Part shown: piece by piece, positions 46,576 to 55,523 of the stretch
Layout: every line of letters starts with the position of its first letter
How positions within the stretch are numbered: position 1 is the first letter of the stretch
Assembly: GCA_044226845.1 (NCBI GenBank)
Contig: JBGAGG010000019.1
Coordinates: 21,712-85,711, forward strand
Origin: JAFDZO01 sp044226845
Lineage (GTDB): Bacteria; Bacteroidota; Ignavibacteria; Tepidaquicellales; Tepidaquicellaceae
Reading direction: 5' to 3'
DNA: 64,000 nt
Translations under genes and position numbers: made by a program
Notes under the pieces: generated by a model
The model's database searches: none
Told to the model about the DNA's origin: nothing
What the model saw: only the letters and a program-made list of their open reading frames with translations

Positions 46576-48261
46576 ATGGAGAAAAAAAGACACAGACTTT
46601 TAGAAAGACAGATTAAAAAGGTATTTGTTCAGGAAGATTTAGAGCATAAAAAGCTCAATGACTTTATTGATGCAATCAATGATGCTTATCTGGGATTTGA
46701 AGATGACCACAAACAATCTGAAAGAACTTTAGAGCTTAGCCTTAACGAACTCTTTAAAGCTAATAAGCAGTTAAACGATTCAAAACTGCTTCTTGAAAAC
46801 ACGGTTCAAGATAGAACACAGGAATTAGTAAAAGCTCTTGAAAGAATTAAGGAAAGCGAGAACCGCTTTAGGAATTTAGTTCAGAACTCATCTGATATAA
46901 TTACTATACTTGATGCAGATGGAATTATAAAATATGAAAGCCCTTCCTTTTACAGAATTTTCGGCTATTCGGAAAAAGAGATAATAGGAAAAAATGCGTT
47001 CGATTCAATTCACCCGGACGATATAGAAAAAGTTCAAAAGAAATTTGCAAAACTTCTTCAAAATCCGGCTGAAATTGTTTCAGTTGAGTTTCGTTATAAA
47101 ACATTAGAGGGTAATTATAAAACACTTGAAGCAATCGGCAACAATCTTTTGGAAAATGAAAGTATACAAGGGATTGTTGTAAACTCAAGAGATATTGAAG
47201 ACCGGAAAAAAGCCGAAGCGGAAATTATAGAGAAGAGCCAGATACTTAACGGAATTCTTTCTAACCTGCCAGTACTGATTTACAAAATAAATAAAGAAGG
47301 CAAATTTACCGAAGTAGCCGGAGCTGCAAAATCACTGGGAATAGAAGATGCAAGCCTGCTTGGTCTAGAAGTAAAAGAACAGTTTCCGGGAATTTACGAA
47401 AACATACCAAAAGCCCTTTCAGGGGAATATTTTTCTTTTGTACTCTCAAGCTCAATGAGAGGCAGCACCAAGTACTTCGAGAATTTTTTATTTGAAGACA
47501 AAAATTCCAAGGGGTGCATAGTAGGTTTTGCTTTAGATATCACCGAGAATAAAATCGCGGAAAAAAAGCTGAAAGAATACTCTAATGATTTAGAAAAAAT
47601 AAATAAAGAGCTTGACCAGTTTGCATACGTTGTATCTCATGATTTAAAAGCACCGCTGAGAGCCATAAATAATTTATCTCAATGGATAGAAGAGGATTTA
47701 GAAGGGGCTCTTGAAGGAGAAACTGCACAGAATTTTGATTTGCTGCGCGGAAGAGTAAACAGAATGGAAGCTTTAATTAACGGAATATTGGAATACTCCA
47801 GGGCAGGAAGAATGAAGTTCAATTCTCAGACCGTTGCGTTAAATCCTTTCATAGATGAAATAGTACAAAACCTTGCTCCACCGGCAAATGTAAAAATCAC
47901 CATTGAACCCGGGATGCCTTCAATCTCAACGGAGAAAGTTGCACTTGAGCAGGTCTTCTCGAATTTAATCAGCAATGCTATTAAATATAATAATTCAGAA
48001 GAACCTATTGTAAAAATTACCTTCAAGGAATTAGACAGGCATTACCAGTTTTGTGTTGAAGATAACGGCGGCGGCATTTCACCTGAGTTTCACGATAAGA
48101 TATTTGTGATTTTCCAGACGCTGCAATCAAGAGATAAGATAGAAAGCACAGGAGTAGGACTTGCAATAGTTAAGAAAATCGTAGAAGATAAAAACGGAAC
48201 TGTATGGGTGGATTCAGATAAAGGTAAAGGAACGAGGTTTTATTTCACCTGGCATAAATAG
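46576..48261 (+). CDS. PAS-domain sensor histidine kinase (soluble)
   Basis: 561-residue kinase with no transmembrane helix. A coiled-coil N-terminus (about 1-95) leads to one clear PAS domain (about 95-215; NRFRNLVQNSSDIITILDADGIIKYESPSFYRIFGYSEKEIIG) and a second, weaker PAS-like part (about 220-330). HisKA has the phospho-accepting H355 in VSHDLKAPLRAINNLSQWI. The HATPase domain has LISNAIKYN, DNGGGISPEF and STGVGLAIVKKI. It lacks a receiver domain. FIST is immediately upstream, and the response-regulator gene at 50354 lies downstream in the same run, so these are plausible partners. Phytochrome-like HisKA features (SHDLKAPL) go with Rcp1-type response regulators. Confidence 0.92.
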   Translation: MEKKRHRLLERQIKKVFVQEDLEHKKLNDFIDAINDAYLGFEDDHKQSERTLELSLNELFKANKQLNDSKLLLENTVQDRTQELVKALERIKESENRFRNLVQNSSDIITILDADGIIKYESPSFYRIFGYSEKEIIGKNAFDSIHPDDIEKVQKKFAKLLQNPAEIVSVEFRYKTLEGNYKTLEAIGNNLLENESIQGIVVNSRDIEDRKKAEAEIIEKSQILNGILSNLPVLIYKINKEGKFTEVAGAAKSLGIEDASLLGLEVKEQFPGIYENIPKALSGEYFSFVLSSSMRGSTKYFENFLFEDKNSKGCIVGFALDITENKIAEKKLKEYSNDLEKINKELDQFAYVVSHDLKAPLRAINNLSQWIEEDLEGALEGETAQNFDLLRGRVNRMEALINGILEYSRAGRMKFNSQTVALNPFIDEIVQNLAPPANVKITIEPGMPSISTEKVALEQVFSNLISNAIKYNNSEEPIVKITFKELDRHYQFCVEDNGGGISPEFHDKIFVIFQTLQSRDKIESTGVGLAIVKKIVEDKNGTVWVDSDKGKGTRFYFTWHK

Positions 48262-48266
48262 TTAGT

Positions 48267-49112
48267 ATGACGGCAGATGAAAAAGAAATACCTGTAAACG
48301 TTATAGAACTGATTCCAATCCTTGATGATATGTTAATCAGCTTTCTTAAAAAGTTAAGCAAAGATGATTGGAACAGACAGACAATTGCAAAGAAATGGGA
48401 AGTAAAAGATGTTGCTGCGCATTTACTTGACGGGAATATAAGAGGAATATCTTTTGGCAGGGATAAGCATTTATTAGAACCGAACATTACTATTAATTCT
48501 GATGCTGACCTTGTGAATTATCTTAATAATTTAAATGCAGAGTGGGTACTCGCTGCAAAAAGATTTAGCCCGGAACTATTAATAGAATTTTTAGATAATA
48601 CTAATAAATCACATTACGAATATGTAAAGACTCTTGATCCTTTTGGAAAAGCAATTTTCCCTGTAAGCTGGGCAGGCGAAACTGAATCACAAAATTGGTT
48701 TCATATTGCAAGAGAGTACACTGAAAAGTGGATTCATCAACAGCAGATAAGAGATACCTTCGATAACCGGGATTTGATGACCCGGAAATTGTTTTTCCCC
48801 ATGATTGATATATTAATGTTTGGACTTCCGAACACATTTAAAAATGTGAAAGCGAATGATGAATACACTATAAAAATTAAAATACTCACTGAAATTGGCG
48901 GAGTATGGTATTTGAAATTGATTGCCGAGAAATGGACTTTATTAAAAAACCATTCCGGGCAAATAAACTCGGAGATACAAATTCCTCCTGATATCGCTTG
49001 GAAGTTGTTCACGAAAAGTTTGAGACCGGATGAAATTAAATCAGAAGTGAAATTTTCAGGTGATTTAAAGTACGGAAGATTAGTTTTGGAAATGATTTCA
49101 GTAATGGCATAA
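48267..49112 (+). CDS. DinB/maleylpyruvate-isomerase-like protein
   Basis: 281-residue cytosolic protein with an N-terminal DinB-like four-helix bundle of the MDMPI (mycothiol-dependent maleylpyruvate isomerase) type. Evidence: LIPILDDMLISFLKKLSKDDWNRQTIAKKWEVKDVAAHLLDGNIRGISF, then HIAREYTEKWIHQQQIRD in the helix that carries metal His ligands. The C-terminal half (about 190-280) resembles the MDMPI C-terminal SCP2-like domain. Nothing here indicates mycothiol, so the co-substrate is likely something else or absent. It starts five bases after the kinase, so the two are translationally close. Confidence 0.8.
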   Translation: MTADEKEIPVNVIELIPILDDMLISFLKKLSKDDWNRQTIAKKWEVKDVAAHLLDGNIRGISFGRDKHLLEPNITINSDADLVNYLNNLNAEWVLAAKRFSPELLIEFLDNTNKSHYEYVKTLDPFGKAIFPVSWAGETESQNWFHIAREYTEKWIHQQQIRDTFDNRDLMTRKLFFPMIDILMFGLPNTFKNVKANDEYTIKIKILTEIGGVWYLKLIAEKWTLLKNHSGQINSEIQIPPDIAWKLFTKSLRPDEIKSEVKFSGDLKYGRLVLEMISVMA

Positions 49113-49134
49113 ATAAAAATAAAATATATTCATT

Positions 49135-49788
49135 ATGTTCATAGGACATTTTGGAGTCGGGTTCGCCGCTAAAAAAGCAGACACAAAGGTATCGCTCGGC
49201 ACATATTTTTTGGCATCGCAGTTTATAGATCTGCTCTGGCCGACTTTACTTCTACTGGGATTAGAAAGAGTAGAAATTGAACAGGGCATTTCGAAGTTAA
49301 CTCCGTTAAACTTTATCAGTTATCCCATATCACACAGTCTATTGATGGTGGTTATATGGGGAGTCTTGTTCGGAGTATTATATAAGCTATTCAGAAAAAA
49401 TACAAAGGGTGCAATAATACTTGGCTTATGTGTTATAAGTCACTGGGTGCTGGACCTGATAGTTCATATACCTGACTTGCCTTTGTATCCGGGTGATTCA
49501 CCTAAGATGGGATTCGGTCTATGGAACTCTGTTGCAGCATCTTTGATATTGGAGTTCTTGATTTTCTTTGCAGGTGTTTTTATTTATAACAAAACAACCG
49601 TTGCAAAAAATAAAAAAGGCTCAATAGGATTTGCAGGATTAGTATTATTCTTTTTACTGATACATCTGTCAAATGTTTTTGGACCACCGCCGCCAAGTGT
49701 AAATGCAATTGCATGGGCAGGTCAGCTTCAGTGGTTATTTATCATCTGGGCTTATTGGGTTGATAGAAACAGAACAAACAACAATTAA
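49135..49788 (+). CDS. Membrane protein with YdjM/DUF457-like metal-hydrolase motifs
   Basis: 217-residue membrane protein with about five helices. Histidine/Asp motifs near the membrane surface: FIGHFGVGFAAKK at the N-terminus, YPISHSLLM, and CVISHWVLDLIVHIPD. This His pattern is characteristic of the YdjM/DUF457 membrane-bound metal-dependent hydrolase group, whose role is poorly defined. It lies between the DinB-like gene and the DHFR-like gene with gaps of 22 and five bases. Confidence 0.75.
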   Translation: MFIGHFGVGFAAKKADTKVSLGTYFLASQFIDLLWPTLLLLGLERVEIEQGISKLTPLNFISYPISHSLLMVVIWGVLFGVLYKLFRKNTKGAIILGLCVISHWVLDLIVHIPDLPLYPGDSPKMGFGLWNSVAASLILEFLIFFAGVFIYNKTTVAKNKKGSIGFAGLVLFFLLIHLSNVFGPPPPSVNAIAWAGQLQWLFIIWAYWVDRNRTNNN

Positions 49789-49793
49789 TTTTA

Positions 49794-50327
49794 ATGAAAC
49801 AAAGAAAAGTAATTTTATACATAGCAATGAGTCTGGACGGGTACATTGCTAAAGAAGACGGTGATATAGGATGGTTATCGGAAGTTGAAATTCCCAATGA
49901 AGACTACGGTTACAATAATTTTGTATCCACTGTAGATACAGTGATAATGGGAAGAAAGACATACGATAAAGTATTAAGCTTTGGCATTGAGTTTCCCCAT
50001 AAAGGAAGAAAGTGTTACGTAATTTCTAAATCAAGGACAGGCAGCGATGAAAATGTTGAATATCACAATGGAGATTTAAGAGATTTAATCGTAAGTTTAA
50101 AATCAGAGTTAGGCAAAGATATTTTTATAGACGGAGGAGCAGAGACGGTTTTTGAATTGATGAAAAATAAGTTAATCGATAAATATGTGATTTCAATTAT
50201 ACCGGTTATGTTGGGCTCAGGGATTTCATTGTTTAAAAATGGAAGGCCGGAAGAGAAATTAAAATTTATTGAAAGCAAAACTTATCAAAGCGGATTAGTA
50301 CAGCTTTGGTACCAAAGAATGAACTAA
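49794..50327 (+). CDS. Dihydrofolate reductase-family protein (RibD C-terminal-like)
   Basis: 177-residue NADPH-dependent reductase of the DHFR/RibD-C superfamily. Motifs: VILYIAMSLDGYIAKEDGDIGWL, TVIMGRKTYDKVL, KCYVISKS, DIFIDGGAETVFELMKNKLIDKYVISIIPVMLGSGISLF. True FolA enzymes have a different active-site loop, so this belongs to the YyaP/YwjB-like group of uncertain substrate. It starts five bases after the membrane protein gene. Confidence 0.88.
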   Translation: MKQRKVILYIAMSLDGYIAKEDGDIGWLSEVEIPNEDYGYNNFVSTVDTVIMGRKTYDKVLSFGIEFPHKGRKCYVISKSRTGSDENVEYHNGDLRDLIVSLKSELGKDIFIDGGAETVFELMKNKLIDKYVISIIPVMLGSGISLFKNGRPEEKLKFIESKTYQSGLVQLWYQRMN

Positions 50328-50353
50328 AATTTAAATTAACTAAATAAAATAAA

Positions 50354-50782
50354 ATGCCTGAATCAATTATTAATATCTTCTTGGTAGAAGATGATGAAGT
50401 TGATATCATGAATGTGAAAAGAGCATTCAAGAAAAATAATATTACTAATCCATTGTATGTTGCCGGTAACGGAATTGAAGCATTGAATATGCTTAAAGGA
50501 GAGCACGGTGTAGAAAAAATTCCGAAGCCAAGAATTATTCTTCTGGATTTAAACATGCCTAAAATGGGCGGGATAGAATTTTTAAAGGAAATGAGAAAAG
50601 ATGACGATTTAAAAAACATAAGTGTTTTTGTAATGACAACTTCTAACGAAGATAACGATAAAGTAGAGGCATACAGTCTTAATGTAGCGGGCTATATTTT
50701 AAAACCTCTCTCGATGGAAAGCTTTGTTGCAGCAGTATCGACTCTAAAGAATTATTGGATGCTATGTGAGTATCCGACATAA
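50354..50782 (+). CDS. Single-domain response regulator (Rcp1-like)
   Basis: 142-residue receiver domain without an output domain. Acidic pocket EDDEVD near residue 10, phosphorylated D65 in ILLDLNMPKMGG, T/S site in VMTTS and the Lys in GYILKPLS. The longer loop before D65 (GEHGVEKIPKPR) is typical of Rcp1-type regulators that pair with bacteriophytochrome- or PAS-type kinases. It sits 14 bases before the hybrid kinase and in the same run as the PAS kinase, either of which could phosphorylate it. Confidence 0.93.
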   Translation: MPESIINIFLVEDDEVDIMNVKRAFKKNNITNPLYVAGNGIEALNMLKGEHGVEKIPKPRIILLDLNMPKMGGIEFLKEMRKDDDLKNISVFVMTTSNEDNDKVEAYSLNVAGYILKPLSMESFVAAVSTLKNYWMLCEYPT

Positions 50783-50796
50783 ATTTATAAAATCCT

Positions 50797-53133
50797 ATGA
50801 ACCAGTTTAAACCCTTAAATATATTATTAATAGAAGACGATAATGCCGATGCAACAGCGTTTCGCCGGGCAATGAAGAAAACCTATCTTGATTTCAAGAT
50901 AGAAGTTTGTACTGAAGGTGATAAAGTTATACCGATGTTAAAATCTCAGGATTTCGATTTCATTTTCCTCGATTACCAGCTGCCGGGCTCAGATGGTCTT
51001 TCCATTCTACAGCAGATAAAGCTTGAGTTTATGCATACACCTGTTGTAGTAATTACATCACAGGGAGATGAAAAGATAGCGGTTGATATGATGAAGAACG
51101 GGGCATTCGATTATTTCCCCAAGTCATACATTACTTCCGAAAGATTGATGCAGGTACTTCATACAGGATTGAAACTGCAATCAATTGAAGAGGAAAAAAA
51201 TCAAGCTACTATCTCTCTGAAAGAAAATGAACGTCTTCTTGATTTAGTCTATAACTCAACGAATGTTGGGATGTCGCTGGTTGATGAAAACGGAGTTATA
51301 CTCAGGGTTAATACTGCATACTGTCACTTATTTGGTTATAGAAAAGATGATATAATTGGAAATCCTTTTACAGATTATATTCTTGAAGAACAAAGAGAAT
51401 CTGCGATTAATAAGTTTAAGGATTTTATGGCTAAGGGAAACGAGAATACCTATGAACATTCCCTAATGAATGATGAAAATGAACCTATAAATTTATTCGT
51501 TACTGAAAAGATATTTTCCGATGAGCATGGCAATAAGTTTATGATTGCAACGTTCACTGATATAACCTTAAAGAAACAGGATGAAGAGCATAAGAGACTT
51601 ATTGAATCTGTTATACTGAACTCCAACGAAGCAATTTCATTGATGAAAGTAACAAACAATGAAACGCAGGAGCTTCAGACAATTTTCATCAACGATGCAT
51701 TTACAAAGCTGACAGGTTACGAATCATTTGAAATCCTAGGACAAAAGTATGCAGTACTCTTCGGAGAGAGAACAGATAAGATTGAACTCAATAAACTATA
51801 CGATTCTATCTATCTAAAACAAAAAGCTGAAGTTGAAATAATCTGCTACACTAAAAACCATAGTGAGTACTGGGTAAATCTTAACATCTCCCCTATCCCC
51901 GATGATACGGGAAGAATAACACACTGGGTATTTATACAGCGTGATATAACTGAGAAGAAAAAGATTGAAGAGAGCTTAAAACGCTCCAAGCTTGAAGCCG
52001 AAACTGCTGCAAGACAAAGAGCAGATTTTCTTTCGAACATGAGCCATGAAATCCGCACTCCGATGAATGCTATCATTGGTCTGACAGAACTTATGCTTCA
52101 GGAAACAAAGGACGAGAAATTCCTGGAAAATCTTCAGTCAGTAAAATTTTCAGCAGATAACTTACTTGTAATCATCAATGAAATATTGGATTACTCCAAA
52201 CTTGATGCCGGCAAAGTTAAAGTTGAAAATATCAGCTTTGATATCAAACAGATTTTCAGAGAGCTTGATAAATCAATCGGGCTTAAAGCGAGAGAGAAGA
52301 ACATTGAATTCACTTCAGTCGTCGATGAAAACTGTCCTCAGTTTTTAATTGGCGACCCTGTAAGAATTAACCAAATTCTTATCAACCTCGCTGGTAATGC
52401 CATTAAGTTTACCCATAAAGGAAAGGTTGAAGTTAAGGCTGAAATAGTAAGCAAGAGCAGCGATGAAGTTAAACTTCTATTCGCAGTAACTGATACAGGA
52501 ATTGGTATACCCGATGACAAGCTTCACCTTATCTTCGAAAGCTTTATGCAGGCATACACAGATACACAAAGATTATTCGGAGGCACAGGGCTTGGCTTAA
52601 CCATTTCCAAAAAGCTTATTGAAATGCTCAATGGTGAAATAAGAGTAGAGAGCACAGTTAACAAAGGTTCTAAGTTTTACTTCGAGCTTACTCTGAAAAT
52701 TGACAAGAAAGAACGTAAGGATGTACCAACGGAATCATCTAAAGAAGCACGTGACTTATCCGGAATCAAAATCCTTATCGCAGAAGATAACAGAATGAAC
52801 CAGCTTGTTGCTAAGCAGATTTTCAAAAAATGGAACGTGGAACTACAGATTGCCAATACAGGGCTTGAAGCAGTTCAGCTCCTTAGCGAAAAACAATATG
52901 ATGTTGTTCTAATGGACTTACAAATGCCCGAGATGAACGGATACGAAGCAACTGAATACATTCGCGATGAATCATCACCGGTACTTGATCACAATGTGCC
53001 TATCATTGCCTTGACTGCTGATGCATTCGGTGAAACTAAGGGTAAGGTATTGGATATCGGCATGAATGACTTCCTGATGAAGCCTTTTAAGCAGGAAGAA
53101 TTGTATGAAAAGATTACAAAGTATCTAAAATAA
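50797..53133 (+). CDS. Hybrid signalling protein REC-PAS-PAS-HisKA-HATPase-REC
   Basis: 778-residue soluble phosphorelay protein. Domains in order: receiver (D59, FLDYQLPGSDG), PAS (about 145-265, LLDLVYNSTNVGMSLVDENGVILRVNTAYCHLFGY), a second PAS/PAC (about 270-395, with FIQRDITEKKKIEE), HisKA (H417 in FLSNMSHEIRTPMNAIIGL), HATPase (INLAGNAIKFT, VTDTGIGIPDDKL, GGTGLGLTISKKLI), and a C-terminal receiver (D707 in VVLMDLQMPEMNGYEATEYI). The N-terminal receiver suggests input from an upstream kinase such as the one at 46576. No Hpt domain is present. Last gene of the run; a perfect terminator follows. Confidence 0.95.
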   Translation: MNQFKPLNILLIEDDNADATAFRRAMKKTYLDFKIEVCTEGDKVIPMLKSQDFDFIFLDYQLPGSDGLSILQQIKLEFMHTPVVVITSQGDEKIAVDMMKNGAFDYFPKSYITSERLMQVLHTGLKLQSIEEEKNQATISLKENERLLDLVYNSTNVGMSLVDENGVILRVNTAYCHLFGYRKDDIIGNPFTDYILEEQRESAINKFKDFMAKGNENTYEHSLMNDENEPINLFVTEKIFSDEHGNKFMIATFTDITLKKQDEEHKRLIESVILNSNEAISLMKVTNNETQELQTIFINDAFTKLTGYESFEILGQKYAVLFGERTDKIELNKLYDSIYLKQKAEVEIICYTKNHSEYWVNLNISPIPDDTGRITHWVFIQRDITEKKKIEESLKRSKLEAETAARQRADFLSNMSHEIRTPMNAIIGLTELMLQETKDEKFLENLQSVKFSADNLLVIINEILDYSKLDAGKVKVENISFDIKQIFRELDKSIGLKAREKNIEFTSVVDENCPQFLIGDPVRINQILINLAGNAIKFTHKGKVEVKAEIVSKSSDEVKLLFAVTDTGIGIPDDKLHLIFESFMQAYTDTQRLFGGTGLGLTISKKLIEMLNGEIRVESTVNKGSKFYFELTLKIDKKERKDVPTESSKEARDLSGIKILIAEDNRMNQLVAKQIFKKWNVELQIANTGLEAVQLLSEKQYDVVLMDLQMPEMNGYEATEYIRDESSPVLDHNVPIIALTADAFGETKGKVLDIGMNDFLMKPFKQEELYEKITKYLK

Positions 53134-53142
53134 ATATTAATA

Positions 53143-53178
53143 AATCAGGGATTTATCTCAATAAATCCCTGATTTTTA
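53143..53178. terminator. Bidirectional terminator after the hybrid kinase
   Basis: AATCAGGGATTTAT (53143-53156) pairs perfectly with ATAAATCCCTGATT (53161-53174) around CTCA, then TTTTA. It lies 9 bases after the hybrid-kinase stop and ahead of the convergent gene ending at 53200; the minus strand also has a short T-run after it. Confidence 0.9.
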
Positions 53179-53199
53179 CTTCTTTAATTTTTATTCCTG

Positions 53200-53637
53200 C
53201 TAAGCTTCCTGAGTTTCTTTAACTGATTTCAATATATAAGCTACTTTATTCGCTACGGTATTGGCATCGTTATTTTCGATATCAAGTCTTTCAATCATGT
53301 GCACAATTTTTCCGTCTTTCAGCATTGCCATTTGCGGCGATGACGGCGGATAGTCTCCGAAGAATGAACGCGCTTCATTCACTGCATCTTTTTCCATTCC
53401 GGCAAAAACAGTTACAAGCCTATCGGGCATGTAATTATTTTGTTTTGCCCAGTCGATAGCTGCTGCAAGTCCGGGTCTTGCTTTTCCTGCTGCGCATCCG
53501 CAAACAGAATTTACAAATACGAACGTTGTGCCTTCTTTGCCAAGTTCGTTCTTTACTTCATCAGGAGTATAAAGCTCAGTAAATCCGATTTCCTTAGCTT
53601 CATCTCTCATAGGTTGAACCATTATTGGATCATACAT
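53200..53637 (-). CDS. BrxA/BrxB-family bacilliredoxin
   Basis: 145-residue thioredoxin-fold protein of the YphP/YqiW type. The CxC active site is C46-G-C48 (VNSVCGCAAGKARPGL). The opening MYDPIMVQPMRDEAKEIGF and the late FFGDYPPSSPQMAM stretch are typical. Bacilliredoxins remove bacillithiol from oxidised protein thiols, so it hints at bacillithiol-type redox chemistry, although no biosynthesis genes are in the window. An alpha/beta hydrolase gene lies 17 bases upstream. Confidence 0.93.
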   Translation of the reverse strand: MYDPIMVQPMRDEAKEIGFTELYTPDEVKNELGKEGTTFVFVNSVCGCAAGKARPGLAAAIDWAKQNNYMPDRLVTVFAGMEKDAVNEARSFFGDYPPSSPQMAMLKDGKIVHMIERLDIENNDANTVANKVAYILKSVKETQEA

Positions 53638-53654
53638 AATTTGAATTCCTTTCT

Positions 53655-54494
53655 TTATACCTGTGTGGTGTTTTTTAAATATTTATCAAACCAGCGTCTT
53701 CTCATTACCGCTGTTTCTTTTTTTTGTTTTGTAAGATAGTGGTCTCCGCCCTGTATCAGTCTAAGCTCAGTATATACATTATTCTCTTTTAATAAATTAA
53801 ACATATCAACCGAGTCCTGCGCTGCTACGTGAGTATCTGCTTTGCCGTGAATTAATAAAACCGAAACATTCTTTTTTATTTTATCTGCAAAGTGTACCGG
53901 CGAGCGTTCTATTTTTCTCTCTTCAAACAAATGAGGATTATCCGTTCCGAACTGAACCTTAAAAGCTTCAGAAAGATTATTCTGCATTTTTTCTGTGCGG
54001 ATAAGATCTGCAAGTCCTGAAATTACCACTGCGCATTTTATCCTGTCAGTAAGGGTCAGCGCTTTGAAAGTCATCATTCCTCCCCTGCTCCATCCTTCCA
54101 TTCCTATATTATCCGTATCGCAGTACTCAAGTGTTTCAGCTATCGGAATCAAATTCATCACGTCATTTATATCTTTGCCGCCGAACTCTTCACCTATTCT
54201 GTATTCGCTTGCAAGGACTACATATCCCCATGAAGCAATTTCACCGTACATTCCTTTTGCGAGGAATTCATCTATCAATCCGTTTTTTAAGTTGCCGCCT
54301 CTGTTCCAGATTATCAGCGGATATTTTTTTGTTGTATCGGCAGGGTGTGCAAGGTAGCCCATTACCTCTTCGCCGTCAGATTCGTATTTTATTCTGTAAA
54401 CTTTGGTACCGTCTATTACTTCTTCGCCCCAGCCTTTTTTTATTAAGTTTAACTGGTCCGGCTGAAGTTCAATTTCTTTTTGGGAGATAAGCAT
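53655..54494 (-). CDS. Alpha/beta hydrolase, prolyl-oligopeptidase-like (S9) catalytic domain
   Basis: 279-residue hydrolase lacking a signal peptide. The Ser nucleophile lies in GMEGWSRGGMM, the Asp in LIHGKADTHV, and the His in IQGGDHYLTKQKKETAVMRRRWFDKYL. The lid and propeller of full prolyl oligopeptidases are absent, so it is a stand-alone esterase or peptidase-type domain. The start ATG overlaps the stop of the upstream 85-residue gene by one base (TAATG), indicating translational coupling. Confidence 0.88.
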   Translation of the reverse strand: MLISQKEIELQPDQLNLIKKGWGEEVIDGTKVYRIKYESDGEEVMGYLAHPADTTKKYPLIIWNRGGNLKNGLIDEFLAKGMYGEIASWGYVVLASEYRIGEEFGGKDINDVMNLIPIAETLEYCDTDNIGMEGWSRGGMMTFKALTLTDRIKCAVVISGLADLIRTEKMQNNLSEAFKVQFGTDNPHLFEERKIERSPVHFADKIKKNVSVLLIHGKADTHVAAQDSVDMFNLLKENNVYTELRLIQGGDHYLTKQKKETAVMRRRWFDKYLKNTTQV

Positions 54495-54751
54495 TAACTA
54501 TTTACACTCTCCTCAATTTTCTCAATTTCAAAAAATCTGTATTGAGCAACTTTTAAATCGAACGTCTGACCGTTTCTGTAAATTTTTTCATTTGGTGAGG
54601 GAAGAACATTTTCAACTTTAACAGTTGCCCAGCATCCGCCGTCGTAGTTCATTACACTGGCATCGTAAAGCTCAGTACCTTTGTACTCGACTCTGTACGT
54701 GTTACCCGTAACGAGATTTTCGTTAATAGGTTTTTTTAAATTGTGTTTCAT
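54494..54751 (-). CDS. Small conserved-looking protein of unknown function
   Basis: 85-residue protein with no signal or membrane segment, starting MKHNLKKPINENLVTGNTYRV. It looks like a small beta-barrel-type domain (RVEYKGTELYDASVMNYDGGCWATVKVEN, DLKVAQYRFFEIEKIEE). Its stop overlaps the start of the alpha/beta hydrolase gene by one base, so the two are translated together. No family recognised. Confidence 0.75.
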   Translation of the reverse strand: MKHNLKKPINENLVTGNTYRVEYKGTELYDASVMNYDGGCWATVKVENVLPSPNEKIYRNGQTFDLKVAQYRFFEIEKIEESVNS

Positions 54752-55074
54752 TAATTAGTAATTGGTAATAAAAAAAGTATGATAATTCAAAATGATATTA
54801 TACATCAGATTAGGTTTGTAAGATACATAATTTAATTGACGTAATTAAGGCTATTCGTATGAATTCAGTGCTTAATAAATTGTCACATTATTGTAACATT
54901 TTGCCTGACTTTATATTGAATGTTTATTTTTTCTATTTAATTCCCGTTTTTTAAGTTAAAGCGATTAATTTTTTTTAAGTTCCTTGTCACATTATTGTAA
55001 CATTTTAAATCACAGATTAATATGATTTATATGATGCCACTGATTGTCACATTATAGTAACATTTCTTTCCTAT

Positions 55075-55523
55075 TATTGTTTTTACAATACCATCAATTT
55101 TATTTTTCCGCCAGTGACGGATTTTTGACGGGTTTTGATTTACATAACCCACTACAACACCCACCGTCTCGACTTCGTCGAGCCACCTCCCTCAAGGGAG
55201 GAATTAATTCTCCCCTTGAGGGGAGTCCGACCGCAGGTCGGGAGGGGTGTTCGCAGGATTAAACTTTTCCCGGTATTGTTTTTACAATACAGACATTTTT
55301 ATTTTCCGTCAGTGACGGATTTTTGACGGATTTTGTATTATAACCATTATAACACCTACCGTCTCGACTTCGTCGAGCCACCTCCCTCAAGGGAGGAATT
55401 AATTCTCCCCTTGAGGGGAGTCCGACCGCAGGTCGGGAGGGGTGTTCGAAAGATTCAAATTTTCCCTATATTGTTTTTACAATATCGCATTTCCATTTTT
55501 TCAACAGTGACGGATTTCTGCAA
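55075..55523. repeat. Tandem repeat of about 195-199 bp, two full units and a partial third
   Basis: Unit starts are marked by TATTGT-TTTT-ACAATA at 55075, 55274 and 55469. Each full unit then has a TGACGGATTTT dimer (55115, 55313; broken at 55508), the palindrome CTCGACTTCGTCGAG, the CTCCCTCAAGGGAG and CTCCCCTTGAGGGGAG palindromes around AATTAATT, and a CCGACCGCAGGTCGG hairpin. The stretch from the CTCGAC palindrome on is essentially identical in both units. Confidence 0.85.

Noticed and set aside
55075..55523. CRISPR array
   Set aside because: Units are about 195 bases and nearly identical throughout; there are no short repeats with unique spacers and no cas genes.
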